From NCBI GenBank assembly GCA_951799405.1, contig OX637338.1:2480001-2544000 (forward strand): a DNA stretch of 64,000 nucleotides, written 5' to 3'. Below the pieces are notes generated by a model, which saw nothing but the letters and a program-made list of their open reading frames with translations, did no database searches and was not told the DNA's origin. The position numbers and the translations under genes were made by a program. This document shows positions 1-11,048 of this stretch, one piece after another. Position 1 is the stretch's first letter. Every line of letters starts with the position of its first letter. Source of the stretch: Agapetus fuscipes. Taxonomy: Eukaryota; Arthropoda; Insecta; Trichoptera; Glossosomatidae.

Positions 1-1443
1 TCGTCGTTCTTTTCTGTCTAAAAAATTTCTAATTAAAACTTTCTCCCTATCACATAGGCTCATAGATTCCTTAAACATTTTGTCTAAGTACTGTATTGAA
101 AACTCGTATTGGAAACATAAACATATTAACCAATCTTAGTTAGCTGCTTAACGGCGCTTCAAAATTATTTTAGTTGCATCAATCGCACCAATATTCTACC
201 TTTATTTTTAAGCCCTTTTGAACACATCACTTTTCTCCCCTCAGTCAATACAAACACAGGACTTGTAAAAACGGATCACCCACCGCAGGAGCAAAATTTT
301 CAGAATTTAATAGAAAACAAATGGAAAGATTGGACATCCCTCTTTACGGATGGCTCCAAAACACCAAATTCATTGGCCGTTGGTGCAGCTTTTTACTGTC
401 CAAGTCAATCAATTGTCTATAAATTTAAATTACCTACAACGGCAACGATTTTCTCTGCAGAGGCATATGCCATCCTGGAATCTCTCAAATTCATCAATCA
501 CACAACTATTTCTCAAAAATTTGTTATATTCTCAGACTCCCTAAGTGTCCTGCAGAATATTCTATCCTTCCCGTTTAAACGCCCTCCAATTTCAATTATT
601 CTCAAAATTAGATCCCTCCTTTGCAGTCTCTCGCATTCGGGAAAGAGCGTGGATCTGGTTTGGATTCCCAGCCACAGTGGAATTGTGGGTAACGAAGTGG
701 TAGATGGCTTTGCCAAAGAAGCTATCCTGACCGGTATCCCCGGCCTTCCGTTTCTCTCCCCTATGGACCTTATTCCATCATTTAAACACTCTCTTCGTAA
801 TGAATGGAGTGAATTATGGTCGTCCAAATGTTCAACAAAGGGAAAGTGGTACGCTGGCATCCAGCCATCTCTTCCTAATTCCCCATGGTTTTGCAATTAT
901 TCTGTTAATAAACAACAAATTTCTACCCTTTGTCGCATAAGAATTGGCCATTGTTGCTCTCCAGCTCACCTTTTTAAAATTAATGTTGTTGATTCTCCCT
1001 TTTGCGACTGTAAAACCGAAATAGGCGATTTAGACCACATTTTCTTTAACTGCTCTCACCATTTATATCAATTGTATTTTCTTTTTCTAAGAACTGGCGT
1101 CTCCATTCAATATCCTGTTAATGTTTCCTATCTTTTATCCCTAAATTTGAAATCCATTAACCTTCTGTTTCTAAAATTTATTTCCCACAACAACATAAAA
1201 TTATAATTTACTTTACCCAAAAAAACTCCTTAGTTAATTTTCTTTAATTCCCTCAAATAATGTTTTACAAGCGTTTTTTTTTTGTTTTTACTCTTTTTGC
1301 TTTTTATTATTGCTTAAAATCAAGTGTGTATCGTGACCATTGAAGCGTATCCTTTTCCCATCATTCAAAATCCCCACTCCTTACTTGACACTGGCGCCCC
1401 TGCTCTCCGCGGGATTCGCCAAACAGAAGAAGAAGAAGAAAAT
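1..1443 (+). mobile_element. 3' end of a non-LTR retrotransposon (I/Jockey-like, RNase H-bearing)
   Basis: The 3' part of a LINE that enters from outside the window. A reading frame with an RNase H domain and a cysteine-rich C-terminus ends at 1206. A T-rich 3' UTR follows, then a GAA microsatellite tail at about 1423-1443, the kind of simple-repeat tail seen in I-group LINEs. The body upstream is not in the window. Assignment to the I-like group rests on the RNase H plus (GAA)n tail; a Jockey-type relative is possible. Confidence 0.8.
130..1206 (+). pseudogene. LINE ORF2 C-terminal fragment: RNase H domain
   Basis: Open from 130 to the stop at 1204-1206. It shows RNase H hallmarks: 'LFTDGSK' (first catalytic Asp) near 340, an E in 'SAEAYAIL', 'FSDSLSVL' (third Asp) and 'WIPSHSGIVGNE' (H and last acidic residue). 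A CxC...HxxxxC cysteine/histidine cluster (CDCKTEIGDLDHIFFNC) follows, typical of the C-terminus of I/Jockey ORF2. Bases 2-139 are open in another frame and read like the RT-RNase H linker, so a frameshift near 130-140 separates the two parts. RNase H would remove template RNA during target-primed reverse transcription. Truncated and frameshifted, so dead. Confidence 0.8.
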
Positions 1444-1510
1444 ATCGATAGGTATCTAAAAAGTACCTACCTTCCACAGATGCTACCTGATGCTACCTAC
1501 TGAGATTACG

Positions 1511-1755
1511 CAACTAAGCTACACATATAGTGTTACTTCTTGCCGCATGTGGCGAGTTGAACCTATTTATTTTTACAGGTAAGGGGGCCGGCCTTACTCC
1601 AACCACTTCAGTTGAAGTGGGGGTACCCCAGCTCCCGAGGGGGCTGGTACTCATTTCTTGTGAAGGCTGAGTAAACCTTGCCGGTATTTTTATTATGGGG
1701 TTTGAAATAAACACCGAATTAGGAAATCATTTCTGACACCCTCCTCGGTGGGATT
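1511..1755 (-). repeat. SINE A copy (5' head truncated)
   Basis: Member of the tRNA-headed SINE family seen complete at 53068. On the minus strand it runs from 'tcagaaatgatttcc' through 'actcagccttcacaagaaat' and 'ggccggccccctta'-like blocks to 'gtgtagcttagttgcg'. The tRNA-like head is missing: after 'ctcggtgggatt' the sequence passes straight into a SINE B head on the opposite strand. Confidence 0.75.
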
Positions 1756-1890
1756 CCGGTCCGTAGTCCAGGTGGTAACACTTCGGACTCGTAACTGGAA
1801 GGTCGTGGGTTCGAATCCCGGCGGAGAACAAAAAAAATATACCATTTATATTTTCAAATTTTCTCTTTGCTGGCTTTGATGGCGGGAAAT
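1756..1890 (+). repeat. SINE B copy (5' half)
   Basis: tRNA-like head with A-box-like 'tagtccaggtggtaacac' and B-box 'gggttcgaatccc', followed by 'ggcggagaacaaaaaaaata' as in the full copy at 54243. The 3' half (the part ending in 'caccaaataaatcatcc') is absent. It abuts the truncated SINE A head to head. Confidence 0.7.
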
Positions 1891-1932
1891 TTAAATTTCA
1901 TACACCTTAAGAACAGTAAATTCGGTCCATTC

Positions 1933-2208
1933 GATAAAGGAGGCAGTCAATTTGAGGGGGTTGTGCCCATAGAATTTTTTTCAAAATATTATATTTTGTA
2001 GGTAATTACATAAATATTTTTCCTATTAATAATAAATTTTGCCCTTCTTACATCTTCTTGGAGAAAAAAATATCTAAAGCTTCACAGTTTTTATGAAAAT
2101 TGCGACTCCTTGGTAGGTACATTTTGATAAAGGAGGCAGTCAATTTGAGAGGGGTTGTGCCCATAGAATTTTTTTCAAAATATTATATTGTGTGGGTAAT
2201 TACATAAG
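1933..2208. repeat. Direct repeat pair (about 82 bp, spaced)
   Basis: Two near-identical blocks, 1933-2014 and 2126-2208. Both begin 'gataaaggaggcagtcaatt' and include 'gtgcccatagaatttttttc' and 'ggtaattacataa', separated by 111 bp of AT-rich sequence. No coding potential seen. They may be remnants of a tandem array or of a repeated UTR. Confidence 0.7.
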
Positions 2209-2453
2209 TATTGGAGAGGCGGTTTCCAGGATTTACAGGAACGCGGTAATTAAGGATGGCGGACTCACCTGGCCAGATCCTGGATCCTGGAGCACTCTGC
2301 GTGGAGGGGGTTAATTACTTCGATGCTGGTTGATGATTCCGCAGTTTTGATCCTTTGGTATATTAATCTTGTGTTTTATAATTTTGTTTAGATTGCACTA
2401 ATTTACTGATGCGGGCGGTTATTTGGTTATGCGGTTTTTACGATAGCGGCCGT
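2209..2453. other. Non-coding stretch, nothing recognised
   Basis: Moderately GC-rich sequence around 'ggatcctggagcactctgcg', then AT-rich sequence. No open frame, repeat partner in the window or structural signal was found. Confidence 0.4.
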
Positions 2454-2612
2454 ATTTAGACGGTATTTTCTAGCTGATGTACGTTATGTTTTAGCGACCG
2501 TATTGGACGGCAATTGCAGCTGCACTTGGTTTATAGCGGCCTTATTAGAAGGCGATTGCAGCTGTACTTGGTTTATAGCGGCCGTATTGGACGGCATTTG
2601 CAATTGAACTGA
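2454..2612. repeat. 42-bp tandem repeat, about 4 units
   Basis: Units start at 2454, 2492, 2534 and 2576 with 'tagcggccgtatt'. The last spacings are exactly 42 bp. Each unit contains a small inverted motif ('gccgtattggacggc') and 'gcagctg(c/t)acttggttta'. Unit 1 is diverged. Such arrays occur in LINE 5'/3' UTRs, but no coding sequence of a parent element lies beside it. Confidence 0.75.
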
Positions 2613-2867
2613 AGAGCGAATGCGTTTTGCCAAAATAGGTTTTTGGTTTTATTAATTATTATTTTATCACTTTCTTCTTCTGGCCAGACTTAAAGGACAG
2701 GGAGAGAGAAGGATAGCGGATTGTTGAGGTGATAAGTATTTAATATAGTAATATAAATGTAAATAAGTATACGTGTATATATGCGTATTAGCTTTACCAT
2801 TTTATAAGTAAATAATAATTATGAATATTTAATAAAAATAAAGAATAATTATATACATGAATGTGTG

Positions 2868-2912
2868 ATTGTCCTCTGATGATGGTCTGAGGACCGGAAA
2901 TGTTTATAATAT
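2868..2912 (+). other. Hairpin with hammerhead-like core motif
   Basis: 'ctgatgatggtctgaggacc' followed by 'ggaaatgt': CTGATGA, one T, a 4-bp stem GGTC/GACC with loop tgag, then GGAAAT. It matches the core layout of the fold-back elements at 24789, 39098 and 51888. The last core base is T instead of C. Confidence 0.35.
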
Positions 2913-2929
2913 GAAATCTATACACTTTA

Positions 2930-3195
2930 CTTTCACTTTCTTCGGCTCATCAGCCTTAAAGGATCAGGGACTCCTGCACCACAATCCTCCAGGACTCTGC
3001 CTTGTGCTGTTTCCCTCCATGGTCCCCTCACTCCCAAAACTTCGGCGTCGGCTTCGAAGTTCTCTGCCCACCGCATCCTCGTCTACGTGGTCTAACGCCT
3101 GAGGAGGCACCATACAAGACAGTTCTGATGATCCTGGAGTCTTCTGCACGTGCTAAATTTCCGGCCACTGGAGTCTTCTTGATTTCCTAAACTTT
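2930..3195 (-). pseudogene. LINE reverse-transcriptase C-terminal fragment
   Basis: On the minus strand it reads 'ARAEDSRIIRTVLYGASSGV' and then a frameshifted tail. This is the same peptide block as the better preserved fragment at 51117 ('ARPEDSRIIRTVLYGAPSGV'), where the diagnostic 'LQWAGHVA' motif of non-LTR RT C-termini precedes it. Several frameshifts; a decayed 3' end of a LINE. Confidence 0.65.
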
Positions 3196-3199
3196 TGCA

Positions 3200-3664
3200 A
3201 GAAATACAGATACAGAATGCCAGTGTCCTTGACAATATTATCTTCTCTGACAGGTGCCTATTTGATTGTGTACCTACCTACTTACTTAGTTAATTTTTGC
3301 CATATCATTTATGTTTTTTTATTAATTTTTTTCTTTACCCTTATATACCTACCCAGTGTATATTTTTGTGATTGTAGGACTAAATCTTTTTTTGAATAAA
3401 TAAGTATTGTGCAAAATATAATCTTTTTATTTTGATAGCTTTAGCAATAATAATAATTTTATTAATAATATCAGGGCAGGTAATAATATATGAATATAGT
3501 GGTGTGGGTGTGCCCGCGTGCCGCGTGTTTATACACACATGCATACAAGATCAAAGTCCGAATAGGTACTTGTTGAGGCAGCGAAGCAAGAAAGACGAGG
3601 AAGGGGGTTTCGAAGTACGTACCTACCTCAAAGCCATAGAGTGGCTTCTCTAAGTACCTATATA
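3200..3664. other. AT-rich non-coding stretch
   Basis: Contains 'acctacctacttacttag' low-complexity sequence and short AT runs. No gene, known repeat or structural feature recognised. Confidence 0.4.
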
Positions 3665-3856
3665 CTCTGTGCCAGTGTTGCCACCTTAGCCCTTTTGGGG
3701 CTAGATCTAGCACTTTTTACTGTAGGTGAACTCGTTGTTTAATGATTTAGCCCGAAAAGGGCTATCTAGCCCTTTTCATTTACTTAAAAATATTGTACGA
3801 AAATCTGAAATTTGCGCCATGCTAACATCGAACTTTCGCGATTTTGTCATATATAT

Positions 3857-4329
3857 TGTTACGAAATTAGGGTTCAATTGTCTTCAAATTAAAAATACAC
3901 AGGTCTTCTTCAATAGTTATTTATTTTACACAGTTACAAAATTTATTTTCACACTACTTTCTCGATTATTCCACTGGTTTCGGTTCACTGATCAGATGGC
4001 TTCGATGGGTTTGTTAGTCGCTATGATACTGCCCCGCTCTGCAGGCCATTCGCACCTTTATACTCTTCAGAGCAGTATGATCCAGAACTAAAGTCGCCAG
4101 ACGGTTCCAGAGTAATTATTACTTCTCGACGCTTCACGTACTACCTAGAGATACAACCAAAATCCTACCTACAAATGTAACACAGTATTCCTATAATTAT
4201 AACAAATACCTACTTAGCCTAGAGAATTCTACACTTATACATAATTATCGATCTTACCTACCAATACTTTTGAGGATTCTTATAACTATAACTATCCATA
4301 CTTATTTCAATATTTATATTTACATAACA
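3857..4329 (-). repeat. 3' LTR of Gypsy copy 1
   Basis: 473-bp LTR with TG...CA ends on the minus strand (TGTTATG...CGTAACA). The polypurine tract GGTGGGGGG with the pol stop TAG touches its start. Confidence 0.93.
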
Positions 4330-7300
4330 CTACCCCCCACCTAGACTGTTTCGTCCCGGAACAGTCTTGACTCTGTGTAGGTAGGGGCATGCTGATCCAC
4401 GTCGACACCCTGTGGTCAGGAAGAAGTGGCAGTCCACGGATTTCTCCCCACTGGCTCTCGGCTGCGCTTGCTCGCAGCACACCATGACGCTGATGCCGAC
4501 TCCCGAGAACACTGCTTCAATCATACTCCGGATTATCCGCCAGTCTCGATTAGCGCGGCCGCCACCCATCTTCGGTATTGCCAGACGCGCCTGCTGATCC
4601 TCCAACATGTAGTCACGCAGCTCAACAAGGCCGTCCCTCAATGCCTTGTAGTCCTCTTCCAGGTTGCTGGAATCCGGGACAACCAGGCAGTATGCTTGTT
4701 GACGCCCCTTCGGTAGTCTCAGAGCTCTTCCTTGCGGGCTGCTCGAGGGTTGCGGTTCTCCGAATTTGTATCGGAAGACCCGTGCAATTCCTCTAGACAT
4801 ATCTAGATCTTCCGGTACACTGCATGCCAGTGTGTGGTCCCTAGTGACCTCAAATAAGTCCTTGTGGACTTCTGTGGTCACTCCATGGCGAAACTTCTGC
4901 CCTGCCTTCGCGTTCTCCCAAAACGTCTCAAAGGCTGGTGATCTTTCGGATGCGACGCACTGTCGTACTTTTTGGGCTGGTTGGTCATCATTATCGCCTA
5001 GGTATGGTGAGAGGCGATTGTAGTGCACGACCCTTGGTTTTCCGTTTGGTCTCTTTTTTATGCGGTAGACCACATCGTTGATGCGCTCCAAGATCTCGTA
5101 CGGCCCGTCCCAGGAACGCTGAAGTTTCGGACAGTATCCTTGGCGCCTCTTGGGGTCAAAAAGCCACACCCAGTCACCAGCTTTGTACCCCGTGCTGTCA
5201 GCTCTGGTGTCATAGCGCTCCTTCATTTGATCGCTGGCTTCCCCGATGTTCATGCGGACCTGATCATGGATGTCATCCAGCCTCCTGCGAAGGTCTGTCA
5301 CATAGTCTTCTCCGGCTAGGTCTTCACCTGGTTTGCAGCCAAATTTGAGATCACAAGGAAGTCGCATTTCTCGCCCAAACAGTATGCTGCTGGGAGTCTT
5401 CTTCGTCGTTTCCTGAACAGCCGACCGGTAAGCCAATAAGAACAAAGGCAGATGTCGGTCCCAGTCCCGCTGATGGCTGGACACTACTTTGGCTAAGTAC
5501 CTCCCCACGGTACGGTTCATCCTTTCCACCATTCCATCAGACTGTGGATGTAGCGCAGTGGTCCTGGTCTTGTAGATCCCTAGCCGCTCACACATTTGCT
5601 GGAAGATAGCAGCTTCAAAGTTCCTTCCCTGATCAGAATGTAATTCCAGGGGTACGCCAAACCTGCTGATAAATTCGGTAACTAGAACTTCAGTCACGGT
5701 TACGGCCTCTTGGTTAGGGATTGAGTAAGCTTCCACCCACTTGCTGAAGTAATCCATCACCACCATGATGTACTTGTTACCCTTCTCAGTTGTAGGAAAT
5801 GGGCCAGCTATGTCGATGGCAATTCTTTCAAAGGGGCTGCCAACGTTGTACTGACGCATTGGTGCTCGCCTTTTCCTTTGCGGTCCATTGGCCGTTGCAC
5901 AGGTTACACATTTTCGACACCAATCTTTGACGTCTTCGCTGCAGTTGATCCAGTAAAATCGCTCTTTCACTTTCTCCAGCGTCTTCTTAACGCCTAGATG
6001 TCCTCCAGAAGTTCCTCCATGCAGCAGTCCAAGGATTTCCGGTACTCGGCTCCTCGGAACGAGGGTTTGCTTTCTTCTAAGTGTGCCGTCTTCCTTCTCG
6101 ATCTTTCGTTTCAGAAACCCTCCTTCTATCACTATGGATCCCCATTGAGCCCAATAAGCCTTGACAGTTGGTGATAAGGGGGCGAGTTTTTCCCAGGTTG
6201 GCCTTTCTCCTTCTCGCGCCCATTCCATCACATACTTCAAGTCCGGATCATTCAGTTGGTCTTGCGCCAATTTTTCATCTTGCCAGTCCTCATCTTCGGT
6301 GGTCGTCCTTTGGACAATTGCTACCTTGTCCTCCATCTTGCTGCAATGTTTGCAGTCACTGGCGCATGGTCGTCTGGATAATGCATCCGCATTTCGATGA
6401 AGCGTGCCAGGTCTATGTTCGGAGTCATAATCATACTCCTGGAGCCTTTCAATCCATCTAGCCACTTGCCCTTCTGGGTTTTTGAATTTCAGAAGCCAAA
6501 CCAGTGCAGCATGATCAGTCCGTAGTGTGAATTTTCTCCCGTACAAGTATTTGCGGAAGTGTTCCACTGATTTTATCACGGCAAGAAGCTCTCGTCTGGT
6601 CACGCAATAATTTCGTTCTGGCTTGGAAGCACTTTACTGAAGTAACCCAGAACAGTCTCATGCCCATCCTGTATTTGGGAAAGGACGCCTCCTATCCCCA
6701 CATTACTAGCGTCGGTATCCAGGATGAACTTTCCATCTTTTCGTGGGAAGCTCAAGATGGGGGCACTTGTTAATCTTCCCTTAAGCTCTTCAAATGCTTG
6801 TGCGCAGGAATCACTCCAATGGAAGCGAGTGTTTTCTTCCGTAAGCTTGGTGAGCGGTTTTGCAATGTCCGCAAATCTTGGCACAAACCTCCTGTAATAA
6901 GTGCACAGCCCCAGGAAACTCCTAGTTTCATGTTTGTCCTTCAGCACGGGCCAGTCTCTTACTGCCTTGATTTTGGCAGGGTCAACTTCAACTCCACGTT
7001 GAGAAACTATGTGTCCCAGGTAATTTACTTGTTTCTTGAACAGGTTACACTTTTTCGGGTTGAGCTTCAGTCCAGCGTCTTGTAGTCGCCCGAAAACTTG
7101 CTCCAGATTTCTCAACTGATGGTTGAAGTCCTTTCCCAGGATGATTATGTCATCCAAGTATACCAGGCAGGTTTCCCATGATAGTCCTCGCAGCACATTC
7201 TCCATCAGCCTTTCAAACGTGGCGGGGGCATTGCATAAGCCAAATGGCATCACGGTGAACTGCCAAAGTCCAGATCCAGTCGAGAATGCAGTTTTCTCCT

Positions 7301-8591
7301 TATCTTTGGCATCCAATTCAACTTGCCAGTAGCCACTTTTCAGGTCCAATGTGGAAAAAATGGTGCATCCTGCCAATGTGTCCAAGGTGTCGTCAATCCT
7401 TGGCAGAGGGTAACTATCCTTTTTCGTAACATCGTTGAGCAGTCTGTAGTCCACACAAAATCTCGTGGTACCATCCTTCTTTTTCACCAGTACCACCGGG
7501 GATGTCCAAGGGCTACTTGATGGTTCTATGATGCCATCCTTGCTCATGTCTTTGATGATCTTGTCAGCTTCTTCCCGCTTTGCAAAGGGTAGTCTTCTTG
7601 GAGCCTGTTTTATTGGTCTCGCTTCTCCGGTGTCTATGCTATGTCGCACTACCTTGGTTCTTCCCAGACGGCCATTAGAGTCCTCGAAAATGTTCTGGTA
7701 GCGGCAGATCAAACTCCTCACTCTCCGTTTGTTTTCCTCGGTTAGACCTTGCGAAGCGTCGTGGACCAGGGCTTCCAATTGTGTTGACAATTTGTTTCCT
7801 TCGCATGACATGTTTGTCATCTGTTGCACAATGGAAGTTATCCTCTCACATCTGCCCAAAACAAAACCTTCATTCATTTTAACTGGGTAGCTGTTCACAT
7901 TCATGATCTTGACAGGAATGGTCTCCTTTGCGCGAATCACTGTTCTTGCCACCATGACTCCTTTGTTAACATTGTCCATGTTCTCCGGTTCTATCATACA
8001 GATTTGGTCATTTGTACTACTGGAATCCAGGCGGGCACTCACTATCATCTCGGATCGCCCCTTCACTTCGGTATTCTTGGCTAGGATAACACGTGCAGCC
8101 AGTTCTTTCCGTCTTTGCAGGATGACTTCTTCATTTCCAATTTTAATGGACCCTTTCTTTAAATTTAAACTGCACCCAAATCTGTCCAGTATGTCCATTC
8201 CCAATATAACGTCTTCTTCAATGTTGGCCACCAACGTCCGATGATCAAAAGTGGTGCTGCCAATTTGGAAGGTGGCAATCGTCTCCCCATACACCTGTGC
8301 TGACTCTCCCGTGGCGGTGTGCAGAGACCACTTTGTTGGTGCAATCTGCTTACCTCGTGCCACTATGTCGCGTCTCAGAATTGTCCTGGTTGCTCCCGTG
8401 TCCACCAGTAGTTCACGAGTTACTCCATCTATTATGCCATTGATAAAAATGCTGCTGGCTTTTCCTCTCACGGTTGCGACAGTAGCAGCAGATTTCAGGG
8501 CCTCTCCAGCGTGGGTCAACGGTTGCCCCTTCCCATTAACCCTTTCTAGTTTTCCGCAGCCTGTTTTCTGGGTTTCTGAGGCTTGGGACAC
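4330..8591 (-). pseudogene. pol: Gypsy copy 1 Pol (PR-RT-RH-IN-macrodomain-CCCH), frameshifted
   Basis: Two reading frames, 8591-6600 and 6603-4330, together correspond to the intact 1420-residue Pol of copy 2. A one-base deletion after 'ttctggcttgga' near 6630 breaks the frame at about residue 655, within RNase H. The upstream part has protease (DTGA), RT (YLDD) and the RNase H start; the downstream part has the zinc-binding and catalytic integrase regions, the macrodomain-like block (about 4472-4866) and the CCCH motif. Only a few substitutions separate it from copy 2, so the break is recent. Expression would have begun by -1 frameshifting from gag (46-bp overlap). Confidence 0.95.
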
Positions 8592-9922
8592 TTGGTGCTA
8601 AGGTGGCCCAGCTGTCCGCAGTTCCAGCAGCGTGGGTCTCGTCTTCGAGGTCTCAGACGTTCCAGCACTTTTTCAATTAGCTCCTCGGTTGTAGGTAGCT
8701 TGACCTCCTCTGCCTCGACTGCACGAACCCTGGCGTGGCCCCTGATGGACTGTTTGACAGCCTCAAACTCGAGAGCTTGGCTGAGCGCCTCGTTCAAAGC
8801 CTTGGGATGGGCCAGTTTTACGGCTTGTTGCGTCTCCCATTCCCGCAATCCATTTAGGAACTTGTCCACTGCCAAGCTCTCACAGATGTCGTCGGAGGCT
8901 GTCGGGTAAGCGTCTCGTACCAGGCGGGCGATGTCCATTTCAAACTCCTGGAGGCTCTCGTTGGGCTTCTGCACCCTTGTGTTCAGCTGCGACTTGTACA
9001 GCTGCTCCAGGCACTTGTGGCCATAGCGCATATCCAAGCGCTGCTTCAGCTGCCCAAAGTCACCACGGTTGTCCAGGGGTATGGCCTGCAGAACCCTGAG
9101 AGCGTCTCCTCGGAGCGACAGGCTGAGAACCGAAGCCTTCTTCTGCTGGCTCCAGGCTCCCATCATGGCAGCCGTTTCAAAGAGGGTCAAATACTCCTCC
9201 CACGACGTCTTCCCGTCGAAGGTCGGGAGGTTGTGCTTCGCCAGCGAAGGGTCATCATCCCCTCTAGTGACCCTGGTTGGAGTTGAGCATCCCTGGTCGG
9301 TCTCGTCGTGAAGGCCTTTGGGGGATATTCTGGTGGACTCCATCTGGCCCTTGTCGGCCAGCTCGGCACGCAGATGTACCTCCAGATTTGACATCCGAGT
9401 CTCCATTTCCCCCTTCAGGGCTGTCATCTTCTCCTCCATTTCTCCCTTCAGGGTTGTGAGATTCTCGTTCATCTTCTCTTTCATGTTGGCGAGGTCTTCC
9501 TGCAGGGCCTTGGCGTTTTCAGCCATCTCCACTTTCAGGTCCGTCAGGTTCTCCTGCAGGGTCTTGGCGTTGTCAGCCATCTTCTCCTCCAGCCCGGTCA
9601 GGTCCTCCTTCAGGGTCTTGGCGTTGCCAGCCATCTTCTCCTCCAGCCCGGTCAGGTCCTCCTTCACGGTCTTGGCGTTGTCAGCCATCTCAGTCTTCAG
9701 TCCTGTCAGGTTACTGTTGATGCTGATATTTAGCTCGTCCAAGGCGCGGTCCCCTCCAGACGCCATGACAAAATATGCCGGGTCTTCGCCTGACTGTTCC
9801 AAGGCCTCTATGAGGCGTGCTTGTAAGGCTGCCTTTCCTCCTGAGGTCTCCAGGTCCCTCTCCAGAAGCTCATTTTTAAGCTCAGTGACTTTGAGGTCCT
9901 TGACGTTCACTTTAGTTGCCAT
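8546..9922 (-). CDS. gag: Gypsy copy 1 Gag (SAP domain, coiled coil, zinc knuckle)
   Basis: 458 residues from the ATG at 9922 that copy 2 shares. Residues about 5-45 form a SAP-type motif (VTELKNELLERDLETSGGKA). About 110 residues of coiled coil follow, built from repeated 'NAKTLKEDLTGLEEKM' units. Then comes the conserved Gag body ('LPTFDGKTSWEEYLTLFE') and a CCHC knuckle (CWNCGQLGHLSTKC) near the C-terminus. It forms the capsid-like particle and packages RNA. Pol is in the -1 frame and overlaps its last 46 bp. The coiled-coil block differs strongly from that of copy 2. Confidence 0.95.
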   Translation of the reverse strand: MATKVNVKDLKVTELKNELLERDLETSGGKAALQARLIEALEQSGEDPAYFVMASGGDRALDELNISINSNLTGLKTEMADNAKTVKEDLTGLEEKMAGNAKTLKEDLTGLEEKMADNAKTLQENLTDLKVEMAENAKALQEDLANMKEKMNENLTTLKGEMEEKMTALKGEMETRMSNLEVHLRAELADKGQMESTRISPKGLHDETDQGCSTPTRVTRGDDDPSLAKHNLPTFDGKTSWEEYLTLFETAAMMGAWSQQKKASVLSLSLRGDALRVLQAIPLDNRGDFGQLKQRLDMRYGHKCLEQLYKSQLNTRVQKPNESLQEFEMDIARLVRDAYPTASDDICESLAVDKFLNGLREWETQQAVKLAHPKALNEALSQALEFEAVKQSIRGHARVRAVEAEEVKLPTTEELIEKVLERLRPRRRDPRCWNCGQLGHLSTKCPKPQKPRKQAAEN

Positions 9923-10578
9923 TTTTTTTTTCAAAATTTACGTCAAAACAAAAATATTTTCAAATTTATTTAATACAAGTTTTGAGTTTTATATAAATAG
10001 CTGTTTTGAATACGTACTTTAGCAAAAATAATAATTTGTCTGATTACACTGATTGGTAGGTACTGTCTTTTAATATTTATTTTTAATTCACCAATATTTT
10101 TAACATAATAATGTCTGATAGTACATAATTATTTATTTCGTCTCAAGTCTTTCAAACACACAGGTAGGTACTTAATGTACATTCACACACTTGTCAACAA
10201 AGGATAGTTATTCAAAAACTTTTTCTCGATGAATCTGGAACGTTCTATTGTAATATTTTTCAAGATTTTTATTTATTTATTTTATTTTTTTAATCACACA
10301 CAATAATAAAAAAACTATGGTCCAATTTGATGACTTTCTCAATGCGGTAAAATAGTCATTATGTTATGTCCAGAATTATGTTCCATATGATGTTCCAGAA
10401 TTTATAAGCAACTTGCTTTTGCGTCTTTTCTTTTAACAAAAATTTATTTAAACACTTGTTTTCACAAAAGTCAGTTCACACAAAGTTCAATTTGAATAAA
10501 GTTCATTTTAACACTATTTAATTTATTTTTAGACAGAAGATCTTAATTTTTCTTGACAATTCCGCACCTGACGCCAAT
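9923..10578 (-). other. Gypsy copy 1 leader and primer-binding region
   Basis: 650-bp AT-rich untranslated leader between the 5' LTR and gag. Directly next to the LTR the minus strand reads 'TGGCGTCAGGTGCGGA' (10561-10576), in the place and with the TGG start expected of a tRNA primer-binding site. The matching tRNA was not identified. Confidence 0.7.
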
Positions 10579-11048
10579 TGTTACGAAATTAGGGTTCAAT
10601 TGTCTTCAAATTAAAAATACACAGGTCTTCTTCAATAGTTATTTATTTTACACAGTTACAAAATTTATTTTCACACTACTTTCTCGATTATTCCACTGGT
10701 TTCGGTTCACTGATCAGATGGCTTCGATGGGTTTGTTAGTCGCTATGATACTGCCCCGCTCTGCAGGCCATTCGCACCTTTATACTCTTCAGAGCAGTAT
10801 GATCCAGAACTAAAGCCTGACGGTTCCAGAGTAATTATTACTTCTCGACGCTTCACGTACTACCTAGAGATACAACCAAAATCCTACCTACAAATGTAAC
10901 ACAGTATTCCTATAATTATAACAAATACCTACTTAGCCTAGAGAATTCTACACTTATACATAATTATCGATCTTACCTACCAATACTTTTGAGGATTCTT
11001 ATAACTATAACTATCCATACTTATTTCAATATTTATATTTACATAACA
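10579..11048 (-). repeat. 5' LTR of Gypsy copy 1
   Basis: 470 bp, nearly identical to 3857-4329; it lacks 3 bp in 'taaagtcgccagacgg'. It would hold the element's promoter: the opposite-strand reading has 'ctttatactcttcagagcag' as a possible TATA/start region. Confidence 0.93.

Larger units (their letters stand above)
3857..11048 (-). mobile_element. Ty3/Gypsy LTR retrotransposon, copy 1 (frameshifted pol)
   Basis: Full-length 7.2-kb element on the minus strand: 5' LTR 10579-11048, primer-binding region, gag, pol, polypurine tract, 3' LTR 3857-4329. Flanked by a 4-bp duplication 'atat' (3853-3856 and 11049-11052). The two LTRs are almost identical (one 3-bp indel noticed), so the insertion is young. 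It lies inside a hAT MITE. Pol is interrupted by a single-base deletion near 6600, so this copy cannot make full Pol. No env frame. Confidence 0.96.

Noticed and set aside
4330..8591. Envelope gene downstream of pol (errantivirus-like)
   Set aside because: No reading frame remains between Pol and the 3' LTR; Pol ends at the polypurine tract, and the tail resembles a macrodomain and not a membrane protein.
9318..10022. Plus-strand 234-codon open frame opposite Gypsy gag
   Set aside because: Antisense shadow of the repetitive coiled-coil coding sequence.
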